A stretch of DNA of 8,459 nt. Origin: an uncultured Rhodocyclaceae bacterium (GTDB taxonomy: Bacteria > Pseudomonadota > Gammaproteobacteria > Burkholderiales > Rhodocyclaceae). Positions 1-6,478 of the stretch are shown piece by piece. The position numbers and the translations under genes were made by a program. The stretch covers positions 1-8,459 of the forward strand of contig CAJBAP010000415.1 in NCBI GenBank assembly GCA_903950295.1, read 5' to 3'. The notes beneath the pieces are model-generated. The model made no database searches and was not told the origin of the DNA. It was given only the letters and a program-made list of their open reading frames with translations. How positions within the stretch are numbered: the first letter of the stretch is position 1; each line of letters opens with the position of its first letter.

Positions 1-70
1 ACTGCTGGAAGCAATCACCCGCTATCCGGAGGATCGCCAAGCCTGGGAGCGGATGCTTTGCGCTGGCTGA
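1..70 (+). CDS. 3' end of an unidentified upstream gene (partial)
   Basis: Reading from position 2, an open frame gives about 22 residues (LLEAITRYPEDRQAWERMLC, then A and G) and stops at TGA 68-70. The start lies outside the window. The composition is protein-like, and the stop overlaps the start of the next gene by 13 bases, as is common in tightly packed operons. Too little is left to name a family. Given the PaaK/CapK-like neighbour, a sugar-transferase or another polysaccharide-locus gene is possible, but that is a guess. The frame used by the next gene is also open back to position 1, so this call rests on the overlap pattern and composition only. Confidence 0.45.
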   Translation, partial: LLEAITRYPEDRQAWERMLCAG

Positions 71-1332
71 GACACTGGCTGCATCGGCACCAACGTCCCG
101 AACGCTACACCCAGCTTGACAGACTGCTGGCCACCCAGGCCATGACGCGCGCGCAGTTGTTGCGCAAACAAGAGGATGACCTGCGTACCATCGTCCGCTT
201 CGCGTCGGATAACACCGCTTACTATCACGAACGCTTCGGCACCCTGGGTGATGACTTCGACGTAACCACACTCCCCATTCTGCAGAAGGACGATGTGAGG
301 CAACGCATGGCGGACATGCTGGCGCGCAATGCCGATCCCCTTACGACTCGCATTGGCCACACGGGGGGCTCAACCGGCAAACCGTTGGATTTCTACTACG
401 ACGAGGCCAAGCACGAATTGATGCGTGCCGGCATGATGCGCAGCTACATGCTGTCGGGCTGGCGTCCGGGCCAGAAGATCCTCAACTTCTGGGGGGCACG
501 TCAGGACACCGTGTCCGGCGGGGTATTTGGTGGTGCCGTAGTAGATGACTTCATCGCTGCGGAGCAGACCATCCCCGCCCACACCTGTTCGGATGAACAG
601 TTGCAGCGGTGGGCCATGCTTATTTCCATCTACCGCCCCACCCTGTTGCAAGGCTACGCATCGATCCTGACAGCATTGGCCCGATTCGTCATCGACAGCA
701 AGATGCATTTACCCGTCAGCCTGCGCGGCGTCTATTCAACTGCGGAAGTACTCAACGATTGGCAGCGCCAACTCATGGAGCAAGCCTTCGGCTGCAAAGT
801 ATTCAACCAGTACGGCAGCCGCGAAATACCCAACATCGCCTGCGAATGCCGGCACGGCAACATGCATGTCTTCTCCGACATGGTGTGGCTGGAGTCAATC
901 GAGGAGAGGTTGGTCGTCACTTCTCTGACCAACCGCCTGATGCCGATGATCCGCTATGAGATCGGTGATTCGGGAAGGCTCAGGGAAGGTGACTGCGCCT
1001 GCGGCTCCCCATTCCCACTGATGGAAATGGGTATGTGTCGGCAAAACGATCTGATCCTCACGCCTGCGGGCAAGCGGGTGCATCCGGCCTACTTCAATGG
1101 ACTGCTGTATGGCCTGACGCAGATCGAGAGCTACCAGTTCGTTCAGAACGAAGTGGAAAATATCATGTTGAAAGTGGTGACTCGCACGCCACTCGATCCT
1201 GACCTGCTGGCAACGCTACAGGAAAGGGTGCGCCGGGACGTCGATGAACGGATGGCGCTCGAAATCAGTTATGTCACCGAGATCGAGCGCACCGTTTCCG
1301 GCAAGCACCGCTTCGTAATCAGTACCGCTTAA
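58..1332 (+). CDS. PaaK/CapK-like adenylate-forming enzyme (phenylacetate-CoA ligase family)
   Basis: A 424-residue protein of the ANL superfamily, similar in build to phenylacetate-CoA ligase (PaaK) and to the CapK-type proteins of capsule and exopolysaccharide loci. Visible marks are the nucleotide-binding loop HTGGSTGKPL (residues 101-110), YGSRE (252-256, matching the YGxxE adenine/Mg motif), a CACG segment (313-316) where PaaK proteins have a CxCG element, and a C-terminal GK (415-416) where the family has its catalytic lysine. The length is normal for the family (about 430). It should activate a carboxylate with ATP, in the cytoplasm; the substrate cannot be read from sequence. The TTG start at 58 is chosen because GGGAG lies 8 bases upstream (45-49) and no ATG or GTG exists further up in frame. 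It overlaps the preceding gene by 13 bases, suggesting translational coupling. Family call fairly sure; role in polysaccharide synthesis is inferred. Confidence 0.85.
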   Translation: MRWLRHWLHRHQRPERYTQLDRLLATQAMTRAQLLRKQEDDLRTIVRFASDNTAYYHERFGTLGDDFDVTTLPILQKDDVRQRMADMLARNADPLTTRIGHTGGSTGKPLDFYYDEAKHELMRAGMMRSYMLSGWRPGQKILNFWGARQDTVSGGVFGGAVVDDFIAAEQTIPAHTCSDEQLQRWAMLISIYRPTLLQGYASILTALARFVIDSKMHLPVSLRGVYSTAEVLNDWQRQLMEQAFGCKVFNQYGSREIPNIACECRHGNMHVFSDMVWLESIEERLVVTSLTNRLMPMIRYEIGDSGRLREGDCACGSPFPLMEMGMCRQNDLILTPAGKRVHPAYFNGLLYGLTQIESYQFVQNEVENIMLKVVTRTPLDPDLLATLQERVRRDVDERMALEISYVTEIERTVSGKHRFVISTA

Positions 1333-1334
1333 CC

Positions 1335-2282
1335 TTAGTTACTGGAACAACTTCCGTCTTCAGGTTCAAAACCGAGACCGGAATCTTCCACGTTGAAACC
1401 TTCCCGCGCCATTTCCTCGTCGAGCTTGGCGCGCCTCTCGGCAGCCTCTTTCTCGATCTCTACCTGGCGGGTGCGCCAATGTTCCAGGCGTTCCTTGGCG
1501 GCTTCCTCGTTCAAGGCGATACTCTGTTCGCCGAACAGCACCTGCCTGAGGAAACGGAAAGAAAACTGCATCAACTCGACATCGTCACCCAGCACCAGTG
1601 TGCGCTCGTCGTCGGTCATGGCAAACAGCTTTGCGAACGCCTCGCTCTCGACGAAGTTGCGGAAGGTATCGATGTCGTAACAGGCCATGAAGAACAACTG
1701 GCGGCTCTTGAGCGAGGGCTGCCCGATGGCGGGACCGGTGGATTTCTTCTTCAGTACCAGTTGGCGCCAGCCACGCGCCAGTTCGTCGTATTCATCGACC
1801 CCCTGCTCGGTACGGTATTCGCCAATCGTCATGCTGCGCGCCACTTCGTGGCCCTTGCAGTGCTCTTCCTTGACGATTGCATAGGATTGGGTATCGGTGT
1901 ATTCATCCTGCTTGCGCATCGACAGCAAAGCTACCGGATAGTAACGGCAAGCCGTCGGGCGATCTTCGTAAACGCCGCAGCCTTCGGGTTTCATGAAGCG
2001 GCAGGCCGTGCCGCCTTCCACAGGACGGAGTTTGACGCCAGCCATGCCGTCCTTTTCCATCTCATAGGGAACAGTGTTTTCGCGCAGAAACTCGGTGGAA
2101 CTGATTTCCAGCCGCTTCTTGAGGCGGACGATATCGTAAGGCGTCAACGAGATGTCGATGTTGGCACAACAGGCGTTCCAGCAGCCAATACCTTTGTGGC
2201 AGGAAAACTGGATGACATGGTCTTCACTCACCATGTTGGGAATAACAGGACTTTCGGCAAAGGGAGTTTCTGGCTTGGACAT
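1335..2282 (-). CDS. YkgJ-family cysteine-cluster protein (putative Zn/Fe-binding)
   Basis: A 315-residue cytoplasmic protein with no signal peptide or membrane segment. Its N-terminal half matches the CxxCxxCC-type putative zinc- or iron-chelating family: FSCHKGIGCWNACC with cysteines 28, 34, 38 and 39, then C94, C102 and C112 in TACRFMKPEGCGVYEDRPTA followed by CRYYP, and C142. Family members are thought to bind a metal or Fe-S cluster, but their biochemical role is mostly unknown. The second half (about 190-250) is unrecognised. Residues 256-295 are rich in Glu, Lys and Arg with heptad-like spacing, probably a helix or coiled coil, and the tail is EDGSCSSN with a further cysteine. It lies 107 bases downstream of aprA on the same strand, but a strong hairpin stands between, so it is either a separate unit or expressed by read-through. 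ATG start has GAGG upstream at moderate spacing. It ends 2 bases from the convergent gene's stop. Confidence 0.85.
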   Translation of the reverse strand: MSKPETPFAESPVIPNMVSEDHVIQFSCHKGIGCWNACCANIDISLTPYDIVRLKKRLEISSTEFLRENTVPYEMEKDGMAGVKLRPVEGGTACRFMKPEGCGVYEDRPTACRYYPVALLSMRKQDEYTDTQSYAIVKEEHCKGHEVARSMTIGEYRTEQGVDEYDELARGWRQLVLKKKSTGPAIGQPSLKSRQLFFMACYDIDTFRNFVESEAFAKLFAMTDDERTLVLGDDVELMQFSFRFLRQVLFGEQSIALNEEAAKERLEHWRTRQVEIEKEAAERRAKLDEEMAREGFNVEDSGLGFEPEDGSCSSN

Positions 2283-2314
2283 GCGTGAGTAACCTCGTGA
2301 CGACTATGGTTTGA

Positions 2315-2328
2315 CTATTTGAAAATAG
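2315..2328. repeat. Short inverted repeat CTATTT-GA-AAATAG
   Basis: A perfect 6-bp inverted repeat with a 2-base centre lies between the aprA hairpin and the start of the cysteine-cluster gene. It overlaps the T-rich stretch that follows the hairpin on the minus strand. It may be chance in an AT-rich spot, or an operator for the downstream gene, whose start codon is about 32 bases further on. No clear -35/-10 pair was found next to it. Confidence 0.3.
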
Positions 2329-2329
2329 A

Positions 2330-2361
2330 ACAGGCCGGAAACCCTGCGGCTTCCGGCCTGT
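2330..2361 (-). terminator. Hairpin terminator after aprBA
   Basis: CAGGCCGGAA (2331-2340) and TTCCGGCCTG (2351-2360) are perfect complements; an A-T pair at 2330/2361 makes an 11-bp GC-rich stem with a 10-base loop. Read on the minus strand it begins about 29 bases after the aprA stop and is followed by TTCTATTTTC, an imperfect U-tract. That is the layout of an intrinsic terminator for the aprB-aprA transcript. Because the U-tract is interrupted, partial read-through into the cysteine-cluster gene is possible. Confidence 0.75.
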
Positions 2362-2389
2362 ATGTTACAGCTTAAGCAAACAGGCGTGC

Positions 2390-4417
2390 TTAGTGCGGCG
2401 CAGCAGCCTTGAACAGCTTCGACTTGTCGATAAGATCGACGTGGGCGCGCTTGAAGCAGGTCCACTTCTTCGACTTCTTGTCGTAGACCGAGTTCACGAA
2501 GCAGTGCCAGTTCTTCTCATCGACGAAGTTCTTGTCGGTGCGATAGTAGAAGCCGGGATAACGGCTCTCTTCACGGAACTGAATGTGCTTCATGTGGGCT
2601 TCGGCCGTCAGGATGCGATGGTAGTTTTCCCAGGCACGCAGCAGCTCGTGCAGATCTTTCGCACGCATCTTCTGGGCGTCTTCCTTCAGCATCTCGAGCT
2701 TCTCTTCTGCAACAGCCAACATCTTGTCGTTGGTGTTGTAGTAGGTGGCGCAACCGGCGACATACTCGTCCATGATCTTCTGCAAGCGCATCTGCAGCAT
2801 CTTGGGCGTGATGTAGTTGGGGTTGACGTCGATGGCGGTTGAATAATCCTTGAATTCGAGGAAGGTACGCACCGGCTTCCAGATCGCATCGGCGATCTGT
2901 TCGGTGGTTTCGTCGAGTTCCGGCTTCAGGTCGGCATTGTCCATGCAGTACTTGACCATCGCCTTGGCAGCCAGACGACCTTCGGCATGCGAACCGGAGG
3001 AGAACTTGTGGCCGGAAGCACCCACGCCGTCGCCGGCGGTGAACAAACCCTTGACGGTGGTCATGGAGCGGTAGCCCCAGTTCCAGCCCTTCGGCAGGTG
3101 AGCAGGTACGCCAGCTTCGGTCTCGTCGGTCGGCGCGCCGCAGTCGGTCGGGCCGGACACCCAGATGCCGCAGCAGCCGGAGTGCGAACCGAGCAGGTAG
3201 GGCTCGGTCGGCATCAGTTCGGACATCTTCTTCTCGGGCTCGATGTTCTCGCCAACCCAGACGCCGCACTGACCGATACACATATCCAGGAAATCTTCCC
3301 AGGCTTCGGCTTCGAGGTGCTTCACTTCCTTCGGCGACAGGGTCTCGGCCAGCTTGGCCAGCGCGGTCACGGTGTCCATCCAGATCGGGCCACGGCCTTC
3401 CTTCATCTCTTTGAGCATCAGGTGGTTACGCAGGCAGGAAGCGGGAACGGCAGCCTGACCATACGGCGGGTAGTCGTTCAGCATGTCCTTGTTCTTGGTC
3501 ATGTAGTCTTCGCCGTAGGCGTTGGCGGCACGGGCCTTGAACAGCAGGAACCAGGCGCCCACCGGGCCGTAACCGTCCTTGAAGCGGGCGGGCACGAAAC
3601 GGTTTTCCATCAACGTCAACTCGGCACCGGCTTCCGCCGCCATCGAGTAGGTGGAACCAGCGTTCCACACCGGGTACCAGGCGCGGCCCTGACCTTCGCC
3701 GACGGAGCGGGGACGGAACAGGTTGACGCAACCACCGGCAGCCAGCATGATGGCCTTGGCCTTGTAGATGTAGATCTTGTTCTCGCGCACCGAGAAACCG
3801 GCAGCGCCAGCGATACGGGTCGGGTCGTTCTTGTCGTTGATCAGATGGACAACGAAAACACGCTCCTGAATGCGATCCAGGCCCAGCGCCTTCTTGGCGG
3901 CTTCGGCAACGATCCACTTGTAGGATTCGCCGTTGATCATGATCTGCCACTTGCCCGAACGCACCGGCTGTCCGCCGTCTTTCAGCGTGGGAATGCCTTC
4001 CTTGATGGCGTCGGCGCCGTCGTGACGCACACCGGCGGCGTCGGTTTTCCAAATGGGCAAGCCCCACTCTTCGAACAGATGCACGGAGTCATCGACGTTG
4101 CGGCCCACATCGTAGGTCAGGTCGTCGCGGGTGATACCCATCAGGTCATTGGAGACCATGCGGGCGTAGTCGGCGGGATCCTGCTTGTCGCCGATGTAGG
4201 TGTTGATCGCGGACAGACCCATTGCCACGGCGCCGGAGCGATCCAGCGCAGCCTTGTCAACCAACTTGATCTTGAGTTCCTTGCCGGTCTCGGCCTTGAG
4301 TGCCTCGGCCCAGCGCATGATCTCGTATGCCGTACCGCAGCAGGCCATGCCGCCGCCGATCAGCAGAACGTCCAGTTCTTCCTGGACTACTTCCGGTTTA
4401 TCAAATGTACCAGCCAT
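2390..4417 (-). CDS. aprA: Adenylylsulfate (APS) reductase alpha subunit AprA
   Basis: A 675-residue flavoprotein, the catalytic subunit of dissimilatory APS reductase. In sulfur oxidisers it makes APS from sulfite and AMP, passing two electrons through AprB. The N-terminal dinucleotide-binding motif LLIGGGMACCG (18-28) binds FAD, as does the C-terminal AGDGVGASGHKFSSGSHAEG (461-480). Substrate-site segments typical of AprA are present: RSGAVAMGLSAIN (60-72), ENRFVPARFKDGYGPVGAWF (271-290, with R278 at the place of the AMP/sulfite-binding Arg known from the Archaeoglobus enzyme) and LGSHSGCCGIW (409-419, with H412 at the catalytic histidine). The C-terminal helical domain is complete, and the length is normal. 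The ATG is preceded by GAGGAA. Only 23 bases separate it from aprB, so the two are co-transcribed. No frameshift or missing key residue was seen. Reverse (oxidative) operation is inferred from the lack of sulfate-reducer genes in view and the apparent betaproteobacterial setting. Confidence 0.97.
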   Translation of the reverse strand: MAGTFDKPEVVQEELDVLLIGGGMACCGTAYEIMRWAEALKAETGKELKIKLVDKAALDRSGAVAMGLSAINTYIGDKQDPADYARMVSNDLMGITRDDLTYDVGRNVDDSVHLFEEWGLPIWKTDAAGVRHDGADAIKEGIPTLKDGGQPVRSGKWQIMINGESYKWIVAEAAKKALGLDRIQERVFVVHLINDKNDPTRIAGAAGFSVRENKIYIYKAKAIMLAAGGCVNLFRPRSVGEGQGRAWYPVWNAGSTYSMAAEAGAELTLMENRFVPARFKDGYGPVGAWFLLFKARAANAYGEDYMTKNKDMLNDYPPYGQAAVPASCLRNHLMLKEMKEGRGPIWMDTVTALAKLAETLSPKEVKHLEAEAWEDFLDMCIGQCGVWVGENIEPEKKMSELMPTEPYLLGSHSGCCGIWVSGPTDCGAPTDETEAGVPAHLPKGWNWGYRSMTTVKGLFTAGDGVGASGHKFSSGSHAEGRLAAKAMVKYCMDNADLKPELDETTEQIADAIWKPVRTFLEFKDYSTAIDVNPNYITPKMLQMRLQKIMDEYVAGCATYYNTNDKMLAVAEEKLEMLKEDAQKMRAKDLHELLRAWENYHRILTAEAHMKHIQFREESRYPGFYYRTDKNFVDEKNWHCFVNSVYDKKSKKWTCFKRAHVDLIDKSKLFKAAAPH

Positions 4418-4440
4418 TTTTTATTCCTCGATTCGTTGAA

Positions 4441-4914
4441 TTACTTGCGGATCAGTTCGGCGGGATTGCCTGCACGGAAACCACCCATGACTTCCTTGGT
4501 GAAGACGCCGTCGAGGGCCAGGTCAGCAATCTTGGGCATCGGCTTGCCACCAAACGGGTCGATGGAACCCTCTGCAGTGGTGCGGATCGGGAACTTGAAA
4601 CGCTTGATGTTGCCGTTACGGAACTTGATGGTCCACATGATGGAATCGGAACCACGCAGCGGTTGCACTGAACCACCCAGCGGCACGACGTCGGCATAGT
4701 GCCGGCACTCGATGGCGCCCTGCGGGCAGATCTTGACGCAGGAATAGCACTCCCAGCACTGCTCGGGCTCCTGGTTGAACGCCTTCATGGCGTGACCGGT
4801 ATCGGAACCGTCCTTATCCAGCTTCATCAGATCATGCGGGCAGATGTACATGCAGGCGGTCTTGTCTTGACCCTTGCAGCCATCGCATTTCTCGGTACGA
4901 ACAAAGGTAGGCAT
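4441..4914 (-). CDS. aprB: Adenylylsulfate (APS) reductase beta subunit AprB
   Basis: A 157-residue ferredoxin-like iron-sulfur subunit that carries electrons between the FAD of AprA and a membrane partner. Eight cysteines fit two [4Fe-4S] clusters: C10, C13, C21 and C25 in the first set, then C53, C56, C59 and C63 in QCWECYSCVKICP; one cysteine of each set belongs to the other cluster, as in bacterial ferredoxins. The extra C70 is not needed for the clusters. The C-terminal part (about 88-157) is the AprB extension that wraps around AprA, with the conserved WTIKFRNG and RTTAEGSIDPFGG segments. Length is typical (about 150-160). The start is supported by AAGGAG (4923-4928) at good spacing. 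It is the first gene of the aprBA unit and faces sat across a 366-base control region. Confidence 0.97.
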   Translation of the reverse strand: MPTFVRTEKCDGCKGQDKTACMYICPHDLMKLDKDGSDTGHAMKAFNQEPEQCWECYSCVKICPQGAIECRHYADVVPLGGSVQPLRGSDSIMWTIKFRNGNIKRFKFPIRTTAEGSIDPFGGKPMPKIADLALDGVFTKEVMGGFRAGNPAELIRK

Positions 4915-4941
4915 TACTTACTCTCCTTGCTAGCTAACAAT

Positions 4942-4963
4942 CCGCTGTTATTCTGATCAGCGG
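4942..4963 (-). repeat. Inverted repeat in the aprB leader
   Basis: CCGCTG (4942-4947) and CAGCGG (4958-4963) form a perfect 6-bp stem with a 10-base loop. The element ends 14 bases upstream of the AAGGAG ribosome site of aprB, so it would sit in the 5' leader of the aprBA mRNA. It could stabilise the message or tune translation. The stem is short, and chance is not excluded. Confidence 0.35.
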
Positions 4964-5123
4964 TCCATTTGATTTCCATGCCCTACCTTGACCGGTGGCG
5001 TATCGCGATTTTGCTTCCGGGGGAGCACGGGGGTTTCAAATTCCTTATGAAGCGCAGCGAGGCTATCACCTCACGTGCAGAAGGATAATCCCGATTTTTG
5101 ATTGGTGAATAAGCCGCGCCAAT

Positions 5124-5138
5124 TGATTTCGCAAATCA
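5124..5138. repeat. Inverted repeat TGATTT-cgc-AAATCA
   Basis: A perfect 6-bp inverted repeat with a 3-base centre abuts the FNR-type palindrome on its left and shares position 5138 with it. It contains an FNR-like TTGAT half (5123-5127), but its spacing does not match the FNR consensus. It could be a weaker second site or the operator of a different regulator. Confidence 0.4.
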
Positions 5139-5139
5139 T

Positions 5140-5153
5140 TTGATCTAGATCAA
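5140..5153. promoter_or_regulatory. FNR/ANR-type binding site (TTGATCTAGATCAA)
   Basis: The sequence is an exact match to the FNR/ANR consensus TTGAT-N4-ATCAA, and the symmetry continues to a perfect 18-bp palindrome (5138-5155, ATTTGATCTAGATCAAAT). Its centre is about 134 bases before the sat start codon and about 232 before the aprB start codon. FNR, ANR, Dnr and FixK proteins of the CRP/FNR superfamily bind such sites and respond to oxygen limitation or nitrogen oxides. Being symmetric and placed between divergent units, it could serve either or both. Regulation of sulfite oxidation by oxygen or nitrate supply is inferred; no regulator gene is in the window. Confidence 0.6.
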
Positions 5154-5209
5154 ATAGCTCGTTTTTCTGCGCGCCGTCGTCGCCGTAACCAATATCCAAA
5201 CAAATATAT

Positions 5210-5237
5210 TTGATAGAGTCACCATTGGGCATACTGT
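5210..5237 (+). promoter_or_regulatory. sat: Possible sigma-70 promoter of sat
   Basis: TTGATA (5210-5215) is close to the -35 consensus, and TACTGT (5232-5237) follows after 16 bases as a weak -10. Transcription would start near 5244, giving a leader of about 37 bases. The FNR-type site would then be centred roughly 97 bases upstream, in the range used for upstream activation. The -10 matches only three of six bases, so this is tentative. Confidence 0.25.
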
Positions 5238-5280
5238 ATTTTGCTGGCTCCAAAACCAGACATTTACGGGAGGATCAACG

Positions 5281-6459
5281 GTGATAAAACCACATGGTTC
5301 CGATCAACTGAACCCGCTGTTCGTGTATGACGTAGCCGAGCATCAAGCGCTGACGCATAAGGCGGCGTCGCTGCCTTCGATGATGCTCTCGTCGGCCGCC
5401 GCCGCCAACGCGGTGATGATGGGCTCGGGTTACTTCAACCCGCTGACCGGTTACATGAATCTGGCCGATGCCCTCAGTACTGCAGAACACATGAAGACCA
5501 CCAGCGGCCTCTTCTGGCCGGTGCCGGTCGTGAATCTGACCAAGGACATCAGCGCCATCAAAGGCCACAAGCAAATTGCGCTGCGCGACCCTAATGTCGA
5601 GGGGAACCCGGTCCTGGCTGTCATGGACGTGGAAGCGATTGAGGAAGTCAGCGAGGAGCAGATGCGCCTCATGACCGAGAAGGTCTATCGCACCACTGAT
5701 CCTGCACACCCCGGTGTGGCGGCATTCAACTCCGCCGGTCGCTACGCTGTTTCCGGCCCGATCAAGGTGTTGAGCTTCAGCTATTTCCAGAACGAATTTC
5801 CGGACACCTTCCGCACCGCGGTCGAGATCCGCAACGAAATCGCTGAGCACGGATGGAAAAAGGTGGTCGCATTCCAGACTCGGAACCCGATGCACCGCGC
5901 GCACGAAGAACTCTGCCACATGGCGATGGATCGTTTGGCTGCCGATGGACTGGTCATCCACATGTTGCTCGGCAAACTGAAGGAAGGGGATATCCCGGCG
6001 CCGGTGCGCGATGCGTGCATCCGCAAGATGGTCGAGCTGTACTTCAAACCTAACAGCGCGATGGTGACCGGTTATGGCTTCGACATGCTCTATGCCGGAC
6101 CGCGCGAGGCCGTTCTGCATGCCGTCTTCCGCCAGAACATGGGTGCCACGCACTTCATCATTGGCCGCGACCATGCGGGCGTGGGCGACTATTACGGCCC
6201 CTTCGACGCTCAGGCCATTTTCGACGATGTACCCAAGGGCGCGCTACTGATCGAAATGTTCATGGCAGACAATACCGCCTGGTCAAAGAAACTCGGTAAA
6301 GTGGTGATGATGCGCGAGGCACCCGGCCACACCAAGGATGACTTCATCACGCTGTCCGGCACCAAGGTACGCGAAATGCTCGGTCGTGGCGAAGCCCCCC
6401 CGCCAGAGTTTTCTCGTCCTGAGGTAGCAAAAATCCTCTCGGCGTACTACCAGAGTTAA
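5281..6459 (+). CDS. sat: Sulfate adenylyltransferase (ATP sulfurylase), dissimilatory type
   Basis: A 392-residue homo-oligomeric ATP sulfurylase of the Sat type, not the CysDN type. In sulfur oxidisers it converts APS plus pyrophosphate to ATP plus sulfate in the cytoplasm, the last step after AprBA. The N-terminal PUA-like domain (about 1-160) is followed by the catalytic domain with QTRNPMHRAHEEL (199-211, the QxRNxxHxxH nucleotide motif) and GRDHAGVGDYYGPF (295-308). The C-terminal ISGTKVR-type motif appears as LSGTKVREML (358-367). There is no APS-kinase domain, and the cysteines that hold zinc in some bacterial and archaeal Sat proteins are absent here (APGHTKDDF region), leaving only C212 and C246. 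The GTG start is fixed by GGGAGG (5268-5273) 7 bases upstream. It is divergent from aprBA and probably transcribed alone, since a convergent gene follows. Confidence 0.96.
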   Translation: MIKPHGSDQLNPLFVYDVAEHQALTHKAASLPSMMLSSAAAANAVMMGSGYFNPLTGYMNLADALSTAEHMKTTSGLFWPVPVVNLTKDISAIKGHKQIALRDPNVEGNPVLAVMDVEAIEEVSEEQMRLMTEKVYRTTDPAHPGVAAFNSAGRYAVSGPIKVLSFSYFQNEFPDTFRTAVEIRNEIAEHGWKKVVAFQTRNPMHRAHEELCHMAMDRLAADGLVIHMLLGKLKEGDIPAPVRDACIRKMVELYFKPNSAMVTGYGFDMLYAGPREAVLHAVFRQNMGATHFIIGRDHAGVGDYYGPFDAQAIFDDVPKGALLIEMFMADNTAWSKKLGKVVMMREAPGHTKDDFITLSGTKVREMLGRGEAPPPEFSRPEVAKILSAYYQS

Positions 6460-6478
6460 AGCAAGGCATGACGGGCAA

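Larger units (their letters stand above)
4915..5280. promoter_or_regulatory. Divergent control region between aprBA and sat
   Basis: This 366-base stretch separates the start codons of aprB and sat and must hold the promoters for both. It is more AT-rich than the genes around it, especially from 5095 to 5265. It contains an FNR-type palindrome (5140-5153), an adjacent inverted repeat (5124-5138), the palindrome CAAATATATTTG (5201-5212), further TTGAT half-sites at 5098, 5123 and 5210, a G-rich patch with two runs of five G (about 5019-5032) and a leader hairpin in front of aprB (4942-4963). No convincing sigma-70 promoter for aprB was found; TTGAAA on the minus strand (5039-5034) has no good -10 at normal spacing. 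No convincing gene lies here. Confidence 0.8.

Noticed and set aside
1479..2288. A 269-codon open frame on the plus strand, opposite the cysteine-cluster gene
   Set aside because: The minus-strand frame shows a known cysteine motif family; the plus-strand one shows no family features and is an antisense shadow.
2987..4699. A 570-codon open frame on the plus strand, opposite aprA and the end of aprB
   Set aside because: It mirrors strongly supported genes on the other strand. Long antisense frames are expected from the codon bias of GC-rich genes, and the predicted protein shows no recognisable domain.
5071..5253. A 53-60 codon minus-strand frame inside the sat-aprB control region
   Set aside because: The translation looks fairly protein-like, but there is no Shine-Dalgarno at its TTG or internal ATG, the third-position GC is much lower than in neighbouring genes, and it runs through the FNR-type palindrome. 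Most likely chance; conservation of the peptide in relatives would reopen the question.
5275..6174. A 299-codon open frame antisense to sat
   Set aside because: It shadows a clear ATP sulfurylase gene; the His/Arg-rich composition is typical of antisense translation.
6395..6401. Run of seven C in sat, a possible frameshift or slippage site
   Set aside because: The frame is intact across it and encodes a normal Ala-Pro-rich segment near the C-terminus, followed by the family-typical ending.
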